From positions 47,364 through 89,854 of the forward strand of contig DXWV01000082.1 of the NCBI GenBank assembly GCA_019416685.1: a DNA stretch of 42,491 nucleotides, in the 5' to 3' direction. The notes under the pieces were generated by a model, which did not search any database, was not told the DNA's origin, and saw nothing but the letters and a program-made list of their open reading frames with translations. The position numbers and the translations under genes were made by a program. Below are positions 7,481 through 16,112 of the stretch, piece after piece; the stretch's first letter is position 1, and each line of letters starts with the position of its first letter. The DNA comes from Bacteroides sp. (GTDB lineage: Bacteria; Bacteroidota; Bacteroidia; Bacteroidales; Bacteroidaceae).

Positions 7481-10400
7481 TCAGGAATTATCCGTTGAAT
7501 TCGCATAAGTAGAGGGCGTCGAGCCAAATGTATCCACAAAATGCTTACGGAAGGTAGGTATGTCATTATACCCCACCATCTCAGCCACCTCCTGAACAGC
7601 ATACGTTTTCTGTTTCAGTAGCACAGCTGCTTTTTTCATACGTACTCCTCTTATCAATTCTATAATCGTAAAGTCAGTACTCTGCTTTACTTTTCGATAC
7701 AAAGTAGGTTGACTCATATTCATATCCGATGCCAGCCGTTTCACGTTAAAATCCGCTTCACGGATATTCTCTTCAATAATTTTCACTAACGAAGCGATAA
7801 ACGGATCTTCCATCTTAACCTCTTCCTCACCCCCATCTGTTTCACCATTACCATGTTCCGGTAGCACCAGCAGTTTGGTATACATCTGCTTCAGGTTTAT
7901 ACGCCCATTTATCAGATTCCGTACTTTTGCTTTCAATATGCTCGGAGTAAAAGGTTTCAGAATATAATCATCCGCCCCCAATTCAAGTCCCTTGACAATG
8001 TCTTCATCTTCCACCTTCGCCGTCAGCATAATGAATGGGATATGACAAGTATCCAATCCTTCCTTCACCTCTTTACAACATTCAAACCCATCCTTAATGG
8101 GCATCATCACATCACAAAGAATCAGATCCGGCTGCTCTTTGATGGCCATATCCACACCTTCCTGTCCATTAGTAGCCATCATTATATTATAATCCTTCCC
8201 AAAAAGAACTTTCAGATAGAGGCGGATATCTTTATGATCTTCTACAATCAGCAGATTCTTCTTCGCCCGTGTGGCAGCAGGGGTTTCAACAGGTATATGT
8301 ACTACAGTATCTTCCGGTCTGGGCACTTCCCGAGGTATTTCTGTCTCTGCTACAGGCGATACCATACCCACTACTTCATCCGTTTCATCCTCTTCCACGA
8401 ACAAAATATTAGGATCATTTTCCAGTACTTTCTTTCCAATAGGAATGTTTACAATAACCTCTGTCCCCTTCCCTTCTTCACTATTCAGGTTTATTGAACC
8501 GTGGTGAAACAGGATAACTTGTTCCATCACATCATATCCCAATTCGATTCCTGTCAGATCAGTCTGAAATTCCTCATCCACTGTCTGCCTGACCTCCTTC
8601 ACCTGACTTTTCCCATTATCCGATACAGTTATTGTACAATAAGCCACCCCGTCTTTCACCGTCTCCTGCATCGATAAATATACTGAACCTGATAAACGCA
8701 CGTGGTTGAATGCATTAGAAAGCAGATTATGCAACACAAACCGGATTCTATTACTATCTACCCAGATTTCAAGTTCTTTTTTGGTCTTCTTATCATAATG
8801 GAAGTCAATCTGATTCATACGCACCAGTTCGCTCACTGCAAAAACTACTTTGTCCATAATCTTATCAGCAGTATTACGAGATACTTCCAGCTTTTCCGCC
8901 AAAGGGCGTTGAGTATAAATAGCTAATAACTGATTACATGCATCCAGCATACCAAGAGAGTTTCTGTATGCCACGCGTACCTTCGACAGAAGTCTGGCTG
9001 ATAAGTCGTTCTCCTGCGACATTTCTTTCAATGGTGCAATAATCAGTGACAGTGGCGTACGCAACTCCTGCACAAACAACGTGAGCAACTGATTACGCAT
9101 CGCTTCTATTTCTTGTTTTTGTTCTTGTTTCATCTTTGCAAGATTTAGTGTTTCTTTCAGCTCCATCTCACGAGCTTTGTGCATCTCACGTTTTTCCCCC
9201 TTACGCTCCATGTAATAATATACAATAAAGAGTATTCCGAAAAACAGAGTCATGTATCCCAAGTAGGCCCAACCGGTTTTCCACCAATGCGTATTCACGC
9301 GAATAGACATTTCAATCATTTCACCTTCACTGGCATCCGGATAGATCAGTTTCACTTGCAATGTATAGTCTCCTACGGGCAGATGTCTATACGAAATACC
9401 ATTTTCCAGCGTTCCTATTTTCCACGCCTCATCCGGCAATAACCGATAAGCCATTTTCCGTTGCATCATGCCAAACTGCAAATCAGAAAAATAAAAAGTG
9501 AAATCATTATTATCAGCATCAAACACAAACTTTTGCTGTAAATTGGGCGAAGTAGTCAGTAATACCTGCCCATTCCTTTTCTCTCCCACGGATACAGATT
9601 CACCGTTCACCCACAATTCCGACACTACCAACCGACTTTTGTTCCGAGCGCTCTTAGCCATCAACGGGTCAAAATAAATCAGTTCTCCGGAGTTCCCCCA
9701 CAACAATCGTCCATCCCGAAGACGACACACTTTATCACAATCTCCTAACAAGGCATAGTTGTAAAATGTAGTCTGGTCGTTTCTTATCGTCATTATACCA
9801 GAATTACTCCCCAACCAGGTATTTCCATTCTGATCATCAACCATACAGAAAATGTGTCCGCTACTCAAGCCATTCATCAGAGTAAATGCACTTTCTACCT
9901 TATCCTTTTCACGCCCATCTACCCGAAGTATTTTATCGGAGTAAGAAGCAAATATCTGATTGTAACTATTGACATAGATAAAATTGACCGGCGACACATT
10001 CAATCCGGCATCCCGTTCATAATTTCCAAACAAAGTAATATCGGTTCCCTGTACATCAATACGCTTTAATCCAAGATTGGTACCCACCCATATATTTCCT
10101 TCTTTATCTTCTGCGATGGCACGCACATCTCTCACCTTTACGCCTTTATCTTCCAACTGCACCAGCCGGCTGGTATTTCCTTTGTTATCAAAAAGAACCA
10201 GTCCCTCTGCTGTTGCAATCCACAAACGGTTCCTGGAATCCAAGCAGAACTGACGGATAGAAGCCGAAAAATCAGTAGTACCTACAGGAGCCAGCTTATA
10301 AGATTCCATCTCCTCTGTTACCGGATCAATATACAAAATTCCGGCATGCTCATCACCCAGCCATAAGTATCCGTTTCTATCTTTATAGATCCTGTAGTTT

Positions 10401-11623
10401 TCGTTTTCTTTTATCCCTTTCGTCCACGGCACAAAAGAAGTATTCTCTGAAAGAACCGTTGAAGTACTTCTCCACACCTGTCCCTTATTAGTAGCTATCC
10501 ATACGCAGCCTTTCATATCTTCCTCGATAGCAGTGACATCTGCATTAAACCGTTGTTCGAGACGATTACATGCATCCTTGGTAAAATCAACTTTAAGTGC
10601 TCCACCTCCAAAGGTACCTATCCACAACATCTTCTGCGAATCATCCCACAGTAAACTCGTCACCTTTTTTGCTATCTTAAAGTTGTATGGCTGCTCCACA
10701 TAATCCATTTTGCAGGTAGCTTTACTCAAATCCTTAGAATTGAACTCCAAGCGAAATAGCCCTGTCCAGGCAGCTATATAATATGTATTTTCATCCAGAC
10801 AGATAATATCCGTCACATATGTATCCTGTAATGGCGAATACCCTCCTGTACCATGTATGATACAAGATGTTTGCCGTTTGAGATCATAGCATTCAATGTT
10901 TGCCCGCGATGAACATATCCACAGATAATCTCCATAGCGATGGAGTGCTGTTATTTTACTGTATTCCGCTTTAAGCATCTCTACTTTTCCGGAAATAACA
11001 TCATATATCGCCACGTTTGTTTTGTCTATGCAGGCAAAAAGAGTTTCGCTGCCAATTCCACATAACTCTGAGATATTTCCTGCCATAACAGGCTCAGCAG
11101 ACAGACTAACCATAATATACTCCTCACCCTTCTCTTCCGAACGGAATGCTTTTCCTATATAAAGCCCATTACCGGTTCCTATGCAAATAAAGTCTTTATT
11201 TACTATATATAAGGAGGTGATACTTTTTGTATCAAATGATGAATCGAAATTTACAGGTAAATAAATCTCTTTATTCGTATCAAAGCAGATAATCCCCCGC
11301 AAAAGACGGAGATAAAGTAAACCGTCAGTATCTTCCGAAATAGAATATACAGCATCCAACACCGGTTGTGAAAGAGGATCATAACGAGAAGTCAAAGGGT
11401 AATTCAGTAATCGAAAACCATCATAACGACTAAGGCCCATATCTGTAGCAAACCAGACAAATCCCCTCTTTCCGTTATGAATATCATAAATAGTGTTGTT
11501 ATTCAGCCCACTATTTATCGTAACAGGAAGCATGTTACCATAAAAAGAGAAAGAATAAGAAAAGTACGGAGCTCCCAAAAGACAGAGCATAAGCAATGAA
11601 AGTTTAATCAAATGCTGTTTCAT
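7481..11623 (-). CDS. Hybrid two-component regulator with degenerate kinase domain
   Basis: A 1380-residue protein with hybrid two-component (HTCS) layout. Signal peptide; periplasmic beta-propeller repeats to about residue 690 (WFATDMGLSRYDGF, LWIGTFGGGAL, IWVGTNLGLKRID); a Y_Y_Y-type domain (GDYTLQVKLIYPDA); one membrane helix near 783-806; kinase region 840-1060; receiver about 1121-1235; AraC-type helix-turn-helix about 1275-1375. The receiver keeps its phospho-acceptor D1171 (LILCDVMMP), the Thr of MLTAK and the Lys of LKPF. The H-box reads LFVQELRTPLSLI, so Gln852 replaces the phosphorylated His. The ATP site is also eroded: DNGKS replaces DxGxG and GIELGY replaces GxGLGL. It is a probable sensor/transcription factor for the neighbouring fimbrial genes (inference from position). 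HTCS proteins more often control polysaccharide loci. Confidence 0.9.
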   Translation of the reverse strand: MKQHLIKLSLLMLCLLGAPYFSYSFSFYGNMLPVTINSGLNNNTIYDIHNGKRGFVWFATDMGLSRYDGFRLLNYPLTSRYDPLSQPVLDAVYSISEDTDGLLYLRLLRGIICFDTNKEIYLPVNFDSSFDTKSITSLYIVNKDFICIGTGNGLYIGKAFRSEEKGEEYIMVSLSAEPVMAGNISELCGIGSETLFACIDKTNVAIYDVISGKVEMLKAEYSKITALHRYGDYLWICSSRANIECYDLKRQTSCIIHGTGGYSPLQDTYVTDIICLDENTYYIAAWTGLFRLEFNSKDLSKATCKMDYVEQPYNFKIAKKVTSLLWDDSQKMLWIGTFGGGALKVDFTKDACNRLEQRFNADVTAIEEDMKGCVWIATNKGQVWRSTSTVLSENTSFVPWTKGIKENENYRIYKDRNGYLWLGDEHAGILYIDPVTEEMESYKLAPVGTTDFSASIRQFCLDSRNRLWIATAEGLVLFDNKGNTSRLVQLEDKGVKVRDVRAIAEDKEGNIWVGTNLGLKRIDVQGTDITLFGNYERDAGLNVSPVNFIYVNSYNQIFASYSDKILRVDGREKDKVESAFTLMNGLSSGHIFCMVDDQNGNTWLGSNSGIMTIRNDQTTFYNYALLGDCDKVCRLRDGRLLWGNSGELIYFDPLMAKSARNKSRLVVSELWVNGESVSVGEKRNGQVLLTTSPNLQQKFVFDADNNDFTFYFSDLQFGMMQRKMAYRLLPDEAWKIGTLENGISYRHLPVGDYTLQVKLIYPDASEGEMIEMSIRVNTHWWKTGWAYLGYMTLFFGILFIVYYYMERKGEKREMHKAREMELKETLNLAKMKQEQKQEIEAMRNQLLTLFVQELRTPLSLIIAPLKEMSQENDLSARLLSKVRVAYRNSLGMLDACNQLLAIYTQRPLAEKLEVSRNTADKIMDKVVFAVSELVRMNQIDFHYDKKTKKELEIWVDSNRIRFVLHNLLSNAFNHVRLSGSVYLSMQETVKDGVAYCTITVSDNGKSQVKEVRQTVDEEFQTDLTGIELGYDVMEQVILFHHGSINLNSEEGKGTEVIVNIPIGKKVLENDPNILFVEEDETDEVVGMVSPVAETEIPREVPRPEDTVVHIPVETPAATRAKKNLLIVEDHKDIRLYLKVLFGKDYNIMMATNGQEGVDMAIKEQPDLILCDVMMPIKDGFECCKEVKEGLDTCHIPFIMLTAKVEDEDIVKGLELGADDYILKPFTPSILKAKVRNLINGRINLKQMYTKLLVLPEHGNGETDGGEEEVKMEDPFIASLVKIIEENIREADFNVKRLASDMNMSQPTLYRKVKQSTDFTIIELIRGVRMKKAAVLLKQKTYAVQEVAEMVGYNDIPTFRKHFVDTFGSTPSTYANSTDNS

Positions 11624-11672
11624 CTGTGCCGAAATAGTGATAACTACATTGTTATTTATTCATATCAAGACA

Positions 11673-11680
11673 CAAATATA
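11673..11680 (-). promoter_or_regulatory. -7 box for the hybrid regulator gene
   Basis: On the minus strand the sequence is TATATTTG, 50 bases before the start codon. A TTTG lies 23 bases further upstream (11704-11707 as CAAA), slightly more than the usual 19-21 spacing. Confidence 0.5.
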
Positions 11681-11786
11681 CATACAATTTACCGGATATG
11701 AAACAAATGATAAATAAACTTATATTTATTATCCATATCGAAACATTCAATCAAAGGACACAAGTTCACTTTATCAATAATAAAAT

Positions 11787-11814
11787 CCCCTACAGACAAG
11801 AAAGTCTGCAGGGG
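11787..11814 (-). terminator. Terminator of the lipoprotein gene
   Basis: CCCCTACAGAC and GTCTGCAGGGG form an 11-position stem with one A-C mismatch and a 6-base loop. On the minus strand it is followed by ATTTTATTATTG. It separates the lipoprotein gene (ending 11921) from the regulator gene, so these two are probably separate transcripts. Confidence 0.75.
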
Positions 11815-11920
11815 AAGTTTGTTGTTGTTTCTGGTGTTCCTCAGCTATTTATACGGATACAATCAATTGTTTGTTTCAGTGCTCCCCACCTTATTCTTTT
11901 TTTTATCGTACAATAAATAA

Positions 11921-12541
11921 TTACTTGCTATATTTTAATAGTTGAAAACTATATATTCCTTCTTCTGTCAGGAAGTTATAATTGCCTTTGAATACCACCG
12001 GCACTTTCACCAACACATTACCTTCATCTTTTACTTTGAAATACAGGTAGCTTTCTGATTCGAATCCATAGGTATTACCGTCACCACCCTTCACCGGAGA
12101 GAGTGACAAACCTTGTGCACGCCAGTCGAATAAATTGGAAGAGAAAGAGTAATCAGTACCCCAGTAATAGATCTTATTATTATCAAAACTGAATTTTAAC
12201 TCAACATTCAGTGCAAATGCTTCACTAACACTACTACGAGTTGAAGCCTGATAGTTACCAGACATAATCACTTTTTCATAACCATTCTCTGAAGTACGTA
12301 TACAATTATGCTGAATATTACTGTTCTGACGCAAAGCCTCAAGTACATTACGCATATCTTCTGTTGAAACTGATGGAATATTATCAGCACCTGTTATACT
12401 ATATGTAACGTTTTCTACGCCATAAGCACTTCTTACTGATTCAAAAAAAGAAGTTTGTTCTACTATATCATTGTCTGCACTTGTGCAAGAAGTAAAACCA
12501 AATACTAATACAATTACGATAAAAGAATAAATAGTCTTCAT
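11921..12541 (-). CDS. Small surface or periplasmic lipoprotein, unknown function
   Basis: A 206-residue protein I do not recognise. The N-terminus is a lipoprotein signal peptide ending in the lipobox GFTSC (Cys19), followed by SADND. The mature part has no obvious domain motif. It starts with an alpha-helical stretch (FFESVRSAYG, STEDMRNVLEALRQN) and continues with beta-rich segments (FALNVELKFSFDNNKIYYW, VLVKVPVVFKGNYNF). It lies between the hybrid regulator and the divergent fimbrial-accessory genes, so a role in the fimbrial system is possible but unproven. It has its own -7 box and terminator. Confidence 0.75.
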   Translation of the reverse strand: MKTIYSFIVIVLVFGFTSCTSADNDIVEQTSFFESVRSAYGVENVTYSITGADNIPSVSTEDMRNVLEALRQNSNIQHNCIRTSENGYEKVIMSGNYQASTRSSVSEAFALNVELKFSFDNNKIYYWGTDYSFSSNLFDWRAQGLSLSPVKGGDGNTYGFESESYLYFKVKDEGNVLVKVPVVFKGNYNFLTEEGIYSFQLLKYSK

Positions 12542-12643
12542 AATGGGTCCTCCATTTTTTTTATTACCAATGCTTGTTTGTTATCACCAAAGTTTGTTTT
12601 GTTTGTACTCCTCGTGGGGACCTTCATTTGTTTGTTTCTGATG

Positions 12644-12651
12644 CAAACATA
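12644..12651 (-). promoter_or_regulatory. -7 box for the lipoprotein gene
   Basis: On the minus strand it reads TATGTTTG, about 100 bases before the start codon at 12541. No -33 element with proper spacing is seen. Confidence 0.45.
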
Positions 12652-12955
12652 AAGACTTTATTCAATTAAAAAAACTTTTTTGAAGAAAAAATGAATGATT
12701 TACCCATCTTTTTTGAATGATATACACCCCATACAAGCATTTGGACGAAATATACAACTTATTAAATACCTACTATCTCTGAATTAAACACAAACGAACA
12801 CAAAAACACCACCCATAAAAATATGAATTATACACCCACCAAGAAGACTAAAACACACACCATTGCAAATCATCACTCCGAAATGATATATCAATTGCAA
12901 GAATCACCTCCGAACAAAGATGAATATGCCAATTAACAGATAATAGGAATCCGAC

Positions 12956-12963
12956 TACCTTTG
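12956..12963 (+). promoter_or_regulatory. -7 box for the DUF3575/DUF3868 genes
   Basis: TACCTTTG matches TAnnTTTG, 32 bases before the ATG at 12995. This would give a leader of roughly 25 bases. Confidence 0.6.
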
Positions 12964-12994
12964 CATCAAAACAAAACAAAACCTACCACACATA

Positions 12995-13564
12995 ATGGAA
13001 AATAAAAGAAAACTGTTTTTATTCGTTTGTTTGTTCGCTTCTACCTTATTATATGGACAGGTAGTTGGTATAAAAACAAATGTGTTAATGGACATCACCA
13101 AAACCATCAATCTCGGAGCCGAAATCGGCTTGAGTAAAAAATCGACCCTGGACCTGTACGCTAACTACAACCCTTGGGAAAGTAGCCGCTACAAAATGTT
13201 CAAGATGCTCGCATTCCAACCGGAATATCGTTATTGGTTTTGTGATCGTTTCAACGGGCATTTTATCGGTATACATGCCCATGGAGGTCTTTATCAGGTA
13301 GCAGGCATTGATATGCCCTGGGGAATCTGGAAAGGACTGAAAGACCACCGTTACAAAGGACATTTCTATGGCGCCGGTATTTCCTATGGTTACCAATGGA
13401 TCATGAGTAAACATTGGAATATTGAGGCCAATATTGGCGTGGGTTATGCCCGTGTCAAGTACGAACAATTCGCCTGCGTGGACTGTGGCGGCAAACTTGG
13501 CGAAGGTTACAAAAATTACTTCGGTCCCACCAAAGCTGCACTCAGCTTAATCTATTTATTTTAA
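12995..13564 (+). CDS. DUF3575 outer-membrane protein of fimbrial locus
   Basis: A 189-residue protein with a signal peptide (LFLFVCLFASTLLYGQ). The body fits DUF3575: VVGIKTNVLMDITKTINLGAEIGLSKKSTLDL, then YNPW, EYRYWF, GIHAHGGLYQV, and a C-terminal strand ending in an aromatic (ALSLIYLF) typical of outer-membrane beta-barrels. Members are commonly encoded beside DUF3868 proteins and Mfa/Fim fimbrillins in Bacteroidales. The molecular role is unknown; a barrel helping assembly or anchoring is plausible. It precedes the DUF3868 gene by 18 bases and is surely cotranscribed with it. Confidence 0.85.
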   Translation: MENKRKLFLFVCLFASTLLYGQVVGIKTNVLMDITKTINLGAEIGLSKKSTLDLYANYNPWESSRYKMFKMLAFQPEYRYWFCDRFNGHFIGIHAHGGLYQVAGIDMPWGIWKGLKDHRYKGHFYGAGISYGYQWIMSKHWNIEANIGVGYARVKYEQFACVDCGGKLGEGYKNYFGPTKAALSLIYLF

Positions 13565-13582
13565 ACAAACGCTGCAAACGAT

Positions 13583-15031
13583 ATGAAAAAAGTAATATAC
13601 CTCTTATTATTAGTAATGTTGCCGGAGTTGAATACCCAGGCGCAAACGGTGTACAAAGATCAGGTACGTGTAGAAAATCAATCTATCACCCGGAGTGATG
13701 ACAATCGTCTTACGATTGCTATGGACATCATCATGCAGTCGAATATGAAAATCTCATCCAATCGTTCTGCCACTCTGACTCCGATATTGGAGGCCAACGG
13801 CCATACAAAAGCACTTTCTCCGATTGTAGTTTACGGACGCCGCCGTGCACTTGTCAACGAACGTAGCAATACAGTTCCCAAAGATGCTTTCGTTATTCTG
13901 CGTCGCAAACGCCAAACAGAGCAACGGGTCAGCTACCTTGTACAACTTCCTTACGAAGCCTGGATGCAAAAAGCCAATCTTGTGATGGATGCCGATCTTT
14001 GCGGTTGCCGCAATATCGTCGAAGCTAACACGCTCGATCCGATTGCCACATTAAATATCGAACGCATTAAACTGCAACCGGCTATCGCCTACATCACACC
14101 GAAAGCCGAAGAAATCAAACATCGTGCCGTAGAAGGCAGTGCTTTCCTCGACTTTCCGGTCAACAAAACAATTATCTATCCGGAATACCGCCGCAATCAG
14201 ATAGAACTGGCTAAGATACGTGCCACTATTGATACCATTCGTAACGATAAAAACATTTCTATCACAGGGATCCGTCTCGAAGGATATGCCTCTCCCGAAG
14301 GTAGTTACGCTAACAATGATCGGCTGGCAAAAGGCCGTACCGCCGCTTTGCTAAACTACGTTCGCAATTACTATGACTTCCCGGAAGGACTACTCACTAT
14401 GGCTTCCACCCCTGAAGACTGGGCAGGATTCCGCAAATTTATAACAAACTCTGCATTACCGCAGAAAGAGGAGATTTTGCAGATAATTGACCTGGACGAA
14501 AAAGACATGGATGCCAAAGAGAAACGCATCGCCCGTCTTGTAGGTCCCGAAACATACCGCTTTTTGTTAAACGAATGCTATCCGGCTCTGCGACACTCAG
14601 ACTACACAGTGGCATACACCGTACGCGGATTCAATCTTGATGAAGCAAAAGAGATCATCAATACCCATCCTCAACAGCTGAGCCTACAAGAGATATTCAA
14701 TGTAGCCCAAACCTACAAACAGGGTAGCGAAGCGTTCAACCATGCCTTCCAGGTAGCAGTACTTATGTTCCCGAATGACCCGACAGCCAACCTGAATGCA
14801 GCAGCCATGGAGATTCAGCGTGGCGGTGATCTTACCATCGCCAAAAAATATCTCACCAAGGCCGATGCCAACGAAGGAGCTACCCAAAACAATCTGGGTG
14901 TAATAGCTTTAATAGAGGGTGATCTTGATACAGCCCAACAATATTTCACTCGCGCCAAAGAAGCAGGAGCATCAGAGGCAGAAGCTAATTTACAAGAGGT
15001 GGCCAAACAACGCAACTTCCCGGTAGAATAA
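13583..15031 (+). CDS. DUF3868 / OmpA-like protein with TPR tail
   Basis: A 482-residue exported protein (signal peptide ending LNTQAQ). The N-terminal part (about 25-170) fits DUF3868, with strand-rich sequence and a Cys pair in DLCGCRN. The middle (about 215-265) resembles an OmpA-type peptidoglycan-binding domain: ITGIRLEGYASPEGSYANN followed by RLAKGRTAALLNYV. The C-terminal third has tetratricopeptide-like helices (AAAMEIQRGGDLTIAKKYL, NNLGVIALIEGDLDTAQQYF). It probably links the outer membrane or fimbrial base to peptidoglycan. Directly downstream of the DUF3575 gene and followed by a strong terminator, it forms a two-gene unit separate from the fimbrillin operon. Confidence 0.85.
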   Translation: MKKVIYLLLLVMLPELNTQAQTVYKDQVRVENQSITRSDDNRLTIAMDIIMQSNMKISSNRSATLTPILEANGHTKALSPIVVYGRRRALVNERSNTVPKDAFVILRRKRQTEQRVSYLVQLPYEAWMQKANLVMDADLCGCRNIVEANTLDPIATLNIERIKLQPAIAYITPKAEEIKHRAVEGSAFLDFPVNKTIIYPEYRRNQIELAKIRATIDTIRNDKNISITGIRLEGYASPEGSYANNDRLAKGRTAALLNYVRNYYDFPEGLLTMASTPEDWAGFRKFITNSALPQKEEILQIIDLDEKDMDAKEKRIARLVGPETYRFLLNECYPALRHSDYTVAYTVRGFNLDEAKEIINTHPQQLSLQEIFNVAQTYKQGSEAFNHAFQVAVLMFPNDPTANLNAAAMEIQRGGDLTIAKKYLTKADANEGATQNNLGVIALIEGDLDTAQQYFTRAKEAGASEAEANLQEVAKQRNFPVE

Positions 15032-15070
15032 GGAATACTTTTCTCTCTCAATTTCTTATATATTTAATAC

Positions 15071-15118
15071 ATGTCGGATAAATACCTCCCCTCAAGGTAT
15101 TCATCCGACATTTTCTTT
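15071..15118 (+). terminator. Terminator of the DUF3575-DUF3868 unit
   Basis: ATGTCGGATAAATACCT and AGGTATTCATCCGACAT form a long stem around a short CCCCTCA loop, followed by TTTTCTTT. It is 40 bases after the DUF3868 stop. Confidence 0.88.
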
Positions 15119-15156
15119 ATCCTACTCTTTTCAGCAGAGAAATGAGCAAAACTCAC

Positions 15157-15290
15157 CACAGAGTAACACAGAGTTCCACAGAGTTTAAATCTTTATTGAA
15201 ACGCAGATTAACGCAGATTTTCGCAAAGGGAAACAAATAGATGATAAAGAACTACAGTCTTTTAATCTGCGTTAATCCGCGTTTTATCTG
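15157..15290. repeat. 10-base tandem array with inverted arms (CACAGAG / AACGCAGATT types)
   Basis: Three direct 10-base units CACAGAGTAA, CACAGAGTTC, CACAGAGTTT run from 15157 to 15186. A second set follows at 15198-15227: GAAACGCAGA, TTAACGCAGA, TTTTCGCAAA. The inverted arm lies at 15261-15290: TTTAATCTGC, GTTAATCCGC, GTTTTATCTG. A second member of this family lies at 36506-36578. Confidence 0.8.
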
Positions 15291-15305
15291 ATAATTGAAA
15301 CTGTT

Positions 15306-15393
15306 TTGCCATCGTATTGGCAAGGTCTTGCCATCACATTGGCAATACCTTGCCTTTTTGTTGGCAACACCCTGCCAACGCGGTGGCAGTATG
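15306..15393. repeat. Four tandem 22-base palindromic units
   Basis: Units start at 15306, 15328, 15350 and 15372, each exactly 22 bases. Each carries TTGCC or CTGCC near its start and TGGCAA or TGGCAG about 11 bases on, so each is an inverted repeat (TTGCCA...TGGCAA). The fourth unit is the most diverged. There are no spacers between units. Confidence 0.88.
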
Positions 15394-15626
15394 AAGGATA
15401 TAGTTCATCACAAAGTTTGACTCATTATTGATTTAAAAATTAATCTAATGTGAGTTCAATAACAGATACCGCAATGTATAAAATAGTCCTCCAACATACA
15501 ATGCTAAATTCATCATCAAATTCTCATTGAATCCAAATAAAAAAAACAAATACAAATCAGTGAAAAAGGATCTATTTTATAAGAAAAAAATGAGTGAAAA
15601 CACCCCTGTATCATAAAAAATAGGCC

Positions 15627-15654
15627 GTATTTCATTCATTTTTGACTGAAATAC
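15627..15654. promoter_or_regulatory. 8-base inverted repeat upstream of fimbrillin promoter
   Basis: GTATTTCA (15627-15634) and TGAAATAC (15647-15654) are perfect inverted repeats separated by 12 bases, about 88 bases upstream of the -7 box. This is a typical layout for a dimeric DNA-binding protein site. Which protein binds is unknown; the AraC-type hybrid regulator is one candidate. Confidence 0.4.
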
Positions 15655-15741
15655 ATACCACAAGAACCCTCTTTTGCATTTTGCAGAAAACATCGCACAT
15701 TTTTGAAATAAACACCGATGAGCGTACTCATGACTTCCCTC

Positions 15742-15749
15742 TATCTTTG
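15742..15749 (+). promoter_or_regulatory. -7 box for the fimbrillin operon
   Basis: TATCTTTG matches the TAnnTTTG consensus well. If used, it leaves a leader of about 355 bases before the fimbrillin ATG. The expected -33 TTG position is not matched, which would fit an activator-dependent promoter. Confidence 0.5.
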
Positions 15750-15800
15750 CAATGTCGAAAGACAAAGAAGGATATGCTTCTCCTTAAAATATAAAAGCAC

Positions 15801-16019
15801 GAAACTTCTCTTCCTTATATAATAGAAGTTTCTGCAAAACAAAAAAAGAGCATAGTTAAAGAACAAAACAAGAGTAAACAATAAAACAAACAAAAAACAT
15901 TTCTAAAGAAAAAAAGAAACTTTTATTCGGAAGCTCCCTCCTTATTAGATAAGAAACTTCCAATTTTACAGAACTCCACACATGAACAGAACCCACATTA
16001 TTATATTAAGTAATAATGT
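15801..16019 (+). promoter_or_regulatory. Structured long leader of the fimbrillin operon
   Basis: Two perfect 9-bp hairpins are visible: GAAACTTCT (15801-15809) with AGAAGTTTC (15824-15832), and ACATTATTA (15995-16003) with TAATAATGT (16011-16019). The motif GAAACTT recurs at about 15920 and 15952, and could pair in alternative ways with AGAAGTTTC. No known riboswitch is recognised. Confidence 0.45.
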
Positions 16020-16112
16020 CACTCTCTCTCAAAAAAAGTAAGGACAGCACTCCTTGAAAGTGCAAAATCAAAAACAAGAATCAAAAAGTATTAATATTTA
16101 ATTTTATAGATT

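Larger units (their letters stand above)
12542..12994. other. Divergent intergenic control region
   Basis: A 453-base A+T-rich gap between the lipoprotein gene (minus) and the DUF3575 gene (plus). It carries a -7 box for each direction, at 12644-12651 (minus) and 12956-12963 (plus). The minus-strand leader of about 100 bases contains a GGTCCCC...GGGACC-type pairing possibility (12543-12622). The stretch 12700-12940 is A/C-rich with no reading frame or repeat that I can support. Confidence 0.6.
15032..16112. other. Large gene-free control region upstream of fimbrillin operon
   Basis: 1081 bases without a supported gene. In order it holds the DUF3868 terminator, a 10-base tandem/inverted array (15157-15290), four 22-base palindromic units (15306-15393), an A+T-rich stretch, an 8-base inverted repeat (15627-15654), a -7 box (15742-15749), and about 355 bases of probable leader with several hairpins. 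A 62-codon minus-strand open frame at 15577-15765 has no support. Confidence 0.8.

Noticed and set aside
15306..15393. CRISPR array
   Set aside because: The 22-base units are directly adjacent with no spacers, and no cas genes are present.
15577..15765. 62-codon minus-strand gene in the fimbrial control region
   Set aside because: It overlaps the plus-strand -7 box and inverted repeat, has no recognisable protein features and no start context.
15995..16019. Invertible promoter (phase-switch) inverted repeats
   Set aside because: The two 9-base arms are only 7 bases apart and lie downstream of the promoter; no recombinase gene is nearby. A leader hairpin fits better.
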